A stretch of 32,866 nucleotides of DNA. Source: an uncultured Porphyromonadaceae bacterium (GTDB taxonomy: Bacteria > Bacteroidota > Bacteroidia > Bacteroidales > Muribaculaceae). The notes under the pieces are model-generated. The model did not search any database. It was not told the origin of the DNA and was given only the letters and a program-made list of their open reading frames with translations. The stretch covers positions 1-32,866 of the forward strand of contig CAMWXH010000023.1 in assembly GCA_947178165.1 (NCBI GenBank), read 5' to 3'. A program made the translations under genes and the position numbers. Below, piece by piece: positions 30,298 through 32,866 of this stretch (the first letter of the stretch is position 1; the number at the start of each line of letters is the position of its first letter).

Positions 30298-31788
30298 TTA
30301 TTTCTTCTTAAGAGTAAGAACGTAGGGCTGAACTGTGAAGTTGAGTTCTACATCATACTTGCCGCTTTCAACGCTGAGGTTAGCACCGCCGTCCTGTTTG
30401 TTGACGTTATATACAACAGTTCCTGATTGATTTGAAACCATAACGCCGCTGAAGCCGATAGCCCAATCCTTGTTGGCATTGATCTTGAATTCGCCATCGA
30501 TCTCAACATCTGTTGCAGTCCAAGTCTTGAAGTCCTTAGATGGAGTGAGCTGAACATTCTCTTTCTCATTCCAGCCATTGAATGCACCAACTATACCGAG
30601 ATCGTTGATTACAGTCATGCTGTAAGTGAGGCCGGGAAGGTCAACGCTTACCCAATAGAGATGGTTACCCTTAGCCGGAGTCTTGATCAGAGCGGCATCT
30701 GAAGCAGTAGAGAGGAGACCGTTCATAGAAAGTTCATCCTTGCTAATTTCAGGTGTGCTTTCAGCATCCTGCTTGAAGAGAGGTTCTGCCTTCTTGTCCG
30801 GGTATGCTCCAAGGAACCACTGGTTATTGATTGCACATACACCTGAGTAAGTGATATAGTTATCAGTGTAGAGAAGCATAAGAGCATCTGCCTTCAATGT
30901 TCCTGTGTAAGGATATAGCACATTGAATGCATAGCTAAATGTGATAGAATCCTGTTCAGCATTTATGGTAATCAAGACATCACCTGTGATTGTTATGTGA
31001 CCAACACCATAGTCTGTACCAAGTTTACCGCCGAAGCCATCTTCTGCCACATTCACCCCGAGGAGCTGTGAAGCATCGCGAGACTGCATAACAGATTCGG
31101 GTGCTATTTTTAACATATATCCATCAGGTGCGGGGGATTCGATTTTTATGGAGAATTCAGGATGATCATAACCTATCGCGCCGGCGCCTGCGTTATTGTT
31201 CATTGCAATCGCCGCATTCCAATTAGGTGTTCCGTCAGCACCGCAAGGAACAACATAATACATATTTTCGATAACCTTATCAGGATTGAAGGTAGTTATG
31301 TTGAGGCTTTCAGTCAGATAGTAGTTATTAAGCCCACCGAGAAGAAGTTTGGTGTCTCCTTTAACTGCATAAGCCGGGAAACGGACATTGACATCCATTG
31401 TTCCGGGCTTCTTAGTTATGGCATTCTGGATAGCGCCATTGATAAGAGCCGGGTCAGCTGTCACATTGTTTCCATCGATCACAGTCTCAACCTTTGATAT
31501 TTTGGTGAAGTTGTTATCGCTACCCACCTCCATATCAATAACGAGAGTATAATCTGCGGGGAAGTTTTCAAGGGTGGTGATATTTGCAACGGTTACGAAT
31601 TTGTTGGCCTGCATGAACTCTGTAAGGTTCTGATTGCCGCTAACCGGAGCAAGCTCAAGATCCGCGTCGGTAAAGTAGGCCGAGGGATCCGTATTGGTCT
31701 GACCCGGAGGATTGGGCAAATCGAAGTCATCGCATGAAGCCATAACCAAGGTCAGAGCCAAAGCTGAAAATAATTTTATCTTTTTCAT
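30298..31788 (-). CDS. SusF/SusE-like outer membrane lipoprotein
   Basis: A 496-aa surface lipoprotein. The signal peptide 'MKKIKLFSALALTLVMASC' ends in a lipobox with Cys19, followed by an acidic 'DDFD' as in surface-exposed lipoproteins of Bacteroidetes. The body has several beta-sandwich stretches. The last resembles SusE/SusF starch-binding modules: 'VGAFNGWNEKENVQLTPS' and 'GEFKINANKDWAIGFSG'. Such proteins bind glycans next to a SusC/SusD pair. The start at 31788 is chosen for the signal peptide; the ATG at 31866 lies in repeat sequence. The stop is followed 24 bp later by a second copy of the codons for TLKKK and a stop, a small duplication. The glycan bound is unknown. Confidence 0.83.
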   Translation of the reverse strand: MKKIKLFSALALTLVMASCDDFDLPNPPGQTNTDPSAYFTDADLELAPVSGNQNLTEFMQANKFVTVANITTLENFPADYTLVIDMEVGSDNNFTKISKVETVIDGNNVTADPALINGAIQNAITKKPGTMDVNVRFPAYAVKGDTKLLLGGLNNYYLTESLNITTFNPDKVIENMYYVVPCGADGTPNWNAAIAMNNNAGAGAIGYDHPEFSIKIESPAPDGYMLKIAPESVMQSRDASQLLGVNVAEDGFGGKLGTDYGVGHITITGDVLITINAEQDSITFSYAFNVLYPYTGTLKADALMLLYTDNYITYSGVCAINNQWFLGAYPDKKAEPLFKQDAESTPEISKDELSMNGLLSTASDAALIKTPAKGNHLYWVSVDLPGLTYSMTVINDLGIVGAFNGWNEKENVQLTPSKDFKTWTATDVEIDGEFKINANKDWAIGFSGVMVSNQSGTVVYNVNKQDGGANLSVESGKYDVELNFTVQPYVLTLKKK

Positions 31789-31814
31789 TTTTAAATTCTG
31801 TTTAGTGTTTGCTT

Positions 31815-31882
31815 GTAAGGACGTACCCACGGTGCGTCCGGATTTGTTTTGTTCCGGCGGACGCACCAGAGTGCGTCCCTAC
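31815..31882. repeat. Two inverted copies of the GGACGCACC palindromic repeat
   Basis: Copies at 31815-31839 and 31859-31882 lie in opposite orientation around a G/T-rich spacer, so the whole 68 bp can fold into a long hairpin. It fills the gap between the SusE-like and SusF-like genes and could lower or adjust expression of the downstream gene. Confidence 0.65.
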
Positions 31883-31889
31883 AGTTGCA

Positions 31890-32866
31890 TCAATTGAATT
31901 CAGGATCGCGGCCTACGAATGTAACTTCGTGAACGCCTTCCTTGCAGTATATCTTGAGATTGAGCACGTCAACCACGATTGTTATCGGTTTCTTTTCAGT
32001 TACCAACACGCCCCAGTTGCCAAGACCTTTCTCAACAATATCACCGGTATAGCCTTTTTCCCACTTATCGGTAATCGGCAGGCTGTAGAAGTCAGCCTCA
32101 TTTGAGCCGAGAGAAGCATCAGTAACCCAACCGAGAAGTTCAGTGAAGAAGCGGAACTGAGCACAGTCGTCAGGACCGGTTCCGCCGGCAACTGCTGACT
32201 CCTTAGGAACAAGGTTAAATGACCCTACGAATAGCTTCTGGCCAATCATGTCTTCAGGTTCATAGAGCACCCAGTTTGCTTTGTAAGCATCAAAGTTTGC
32301 CATTGAAGGAGCAGTGAAGCCGTTTACCATACCAGTCTCGATATTCTCGATGTCACCGCATATATAAATCCATGCCGGAAGCTTCTCTGCATATTGGATA
32401 TATACCTTGTTGAAGGAGATTGCATTGCTGCTGACTACGCGAGAGTTTTCAATATTGGGGATTTCGCATACCGCCTTAATGTACACTTTGAATTGCTGGT
32501 CATACAAATTGCGGTTATCAAATTCTTCCTGATTCTCCACATTGAGCAGCAAATTGACTGCCACACCAATTTCGTATGTCTTAATTGCCATCTGAGCAGA
32601 GGTAGGAGTCTCGTTGGGCACTTCAATCCACTCATCAAGAGGAGCATCCGGATTAAGGGAAACGAGAGCCGAATAGTTGCAGATAGCGGAATAGCCATAG
32701 TCGGGCTGAGAGCAATATACATTGACAGTCTCCTTATCTGTCATTTCCGTATTTGTACGGAATTCCTGGTCCTCAAAAGGAGAGCGATTCACCAGAAATG
32801 AGGCTGCATTGGGAGCATGGTAAACGGGTTCATCCTCCTGCTTGCAGGAAGAGAAGCCGAGCACCA
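31890..32866 (-). CDS. SusE-like outer membrane lipoprotein, 5' end beyond the window
   Basis: At least 325 residues of a surface lipoprotein; the reading frame is open to the right edge. The first visible residues 'LGFSSCKQEDEP' are the end of a signal peptide with lipobox Cys and acidic follow-up, so only the first part of the signal peptide is missing. The N-terminal Ig-like segment includes 'SFLVNRSPFEDQEF' and 'IKTYEIGVAVNLLLNVENQEEFD', typical of SusE N-terminal domains. The C-terminal half starts 'LPAWIYICGDIENIETGMVN' and resembles a glycan-binding module. It precedes the SusF-like gene, the usual SusE-SusF order; SusC and SusD are expected off the right edge. Confidence 0.8.
   Translation of the reverse strand, partial: VLGFSSCKQEDEPVYHAPNAASFLVNRSPFEDQEFRTNTEMTDKETVNVYCSQPDYGYSAICNYSALVSLNPDAPLDEWIEVPNETPTSAQMAIKTYEIGVAVNLLLNVENQEEFDNRNLYDQQFKVYIKAVCEIPNIENSRVVSSNAISFNKVYIQYAEKLPAWIYICGDIENIETGMVNGFTAPSMANFDAYKANWVLYEPEDMIGQKLFVGSFNLVPKESAVAGGTGPDDCAQFRFFTELLGWVTDASLGSNEADFYSLPITDKWEKGYTGDIVEKGLGNWGVLVTEKKPITIVVDVLNLKIYCKEGVHEVTFVGRDPEFN

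Overview
The window reads as chromosomal DNA of an anaerobic Bacteroidales bacterium, most likely a Muribaculaceae (S24-7) relative. The family contents (SusE/SusF-like lipoproteins, DUF2723 and DUF1573 proteins, MeaB, a CD225-DUF2752 pair, a secreted protein with a short conserved 'NLQG...GLFIVVKG' tail) point that way. So do at least eight promoters of the Bacteroides type (TTTG - 19/20 nt - TAnnTTTG) that sit at sensible distances from starts. No rRNA, IS transposase, integrase or CRISPR array was found. The taxonomic call is inference from family content.

Layout: (1) 0.1-3.1 kb: a GltA/NfnB-like flavoprotein on +, a strong hairpin terminator, tRNA-Pro(TGG) on -, and the MeaB GTPase on -. 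(2) 3.2-15.8 kb: a long minus-strand block. It holds two DUF1573 envelope proteins, a large DUF2723 GT-C-like membrane protein, two GT4 glycosyltransferases, an alanine-dehydrogenase-like protein, shikimate kinase, a DUF2752/CD225 pair, an MsbA-like ABC exporter and an LpxL-like acyltransferase. Most junctions are overlaps or short gaps, and ald and msbA have their own promoters. The theme is cell-envelope building plus some amino-acid metabolism. (3) 15.8-20.7 kb: a tripartite export operon (TolC, HlyD, two ABC-2 permeases) with no ATPase gene beside it. (4) 20.9-23.7 kb: a MATE exporter and a histidine acid phosphatase/MINPP-like enzyme on +, ending in a hairpin terminator. (5) 23.8-25.3 kb: a DUF1846 protein on -.

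(6) 25.4-30.2 kb is an AT-richer accessory island. It packs three two-gene toxin-antitoxin-like modules (hicAB, an MNT/HEPN pair, mntA-hepT) around one secreted surface protein gene, with much structured non-coding DNA between them. The MNT/HEPN pair lies between two 127-bp direct repeats that are the 3' end plus terminator of the neighbouring secreted-protein gene. The mntA-hepT pair lies between 34-bp inverted repeats that contain its promoter. hepT looks frameshifted at its C-terminus. (7) 30.3-32.9 kb: the end of a Sus-like locus, with a SusF-like lipoprotein and a SusE-like lipoprotein whose 5' end runs off the window.

The core region carries several dispersed intergenic repeat families, including a 9-bp-period TRGGCNNNN array at three gene boundaries and a GGCTTCGCGAGG repeat at six places. 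The main candidate for something undescribed is the island in (6): toxin-antitoxin modules apparently lodged at the 3' ends of SusE/F-type surface genes, with duplicated gene tails and conserved hairpin/palindrome elements at the borders.
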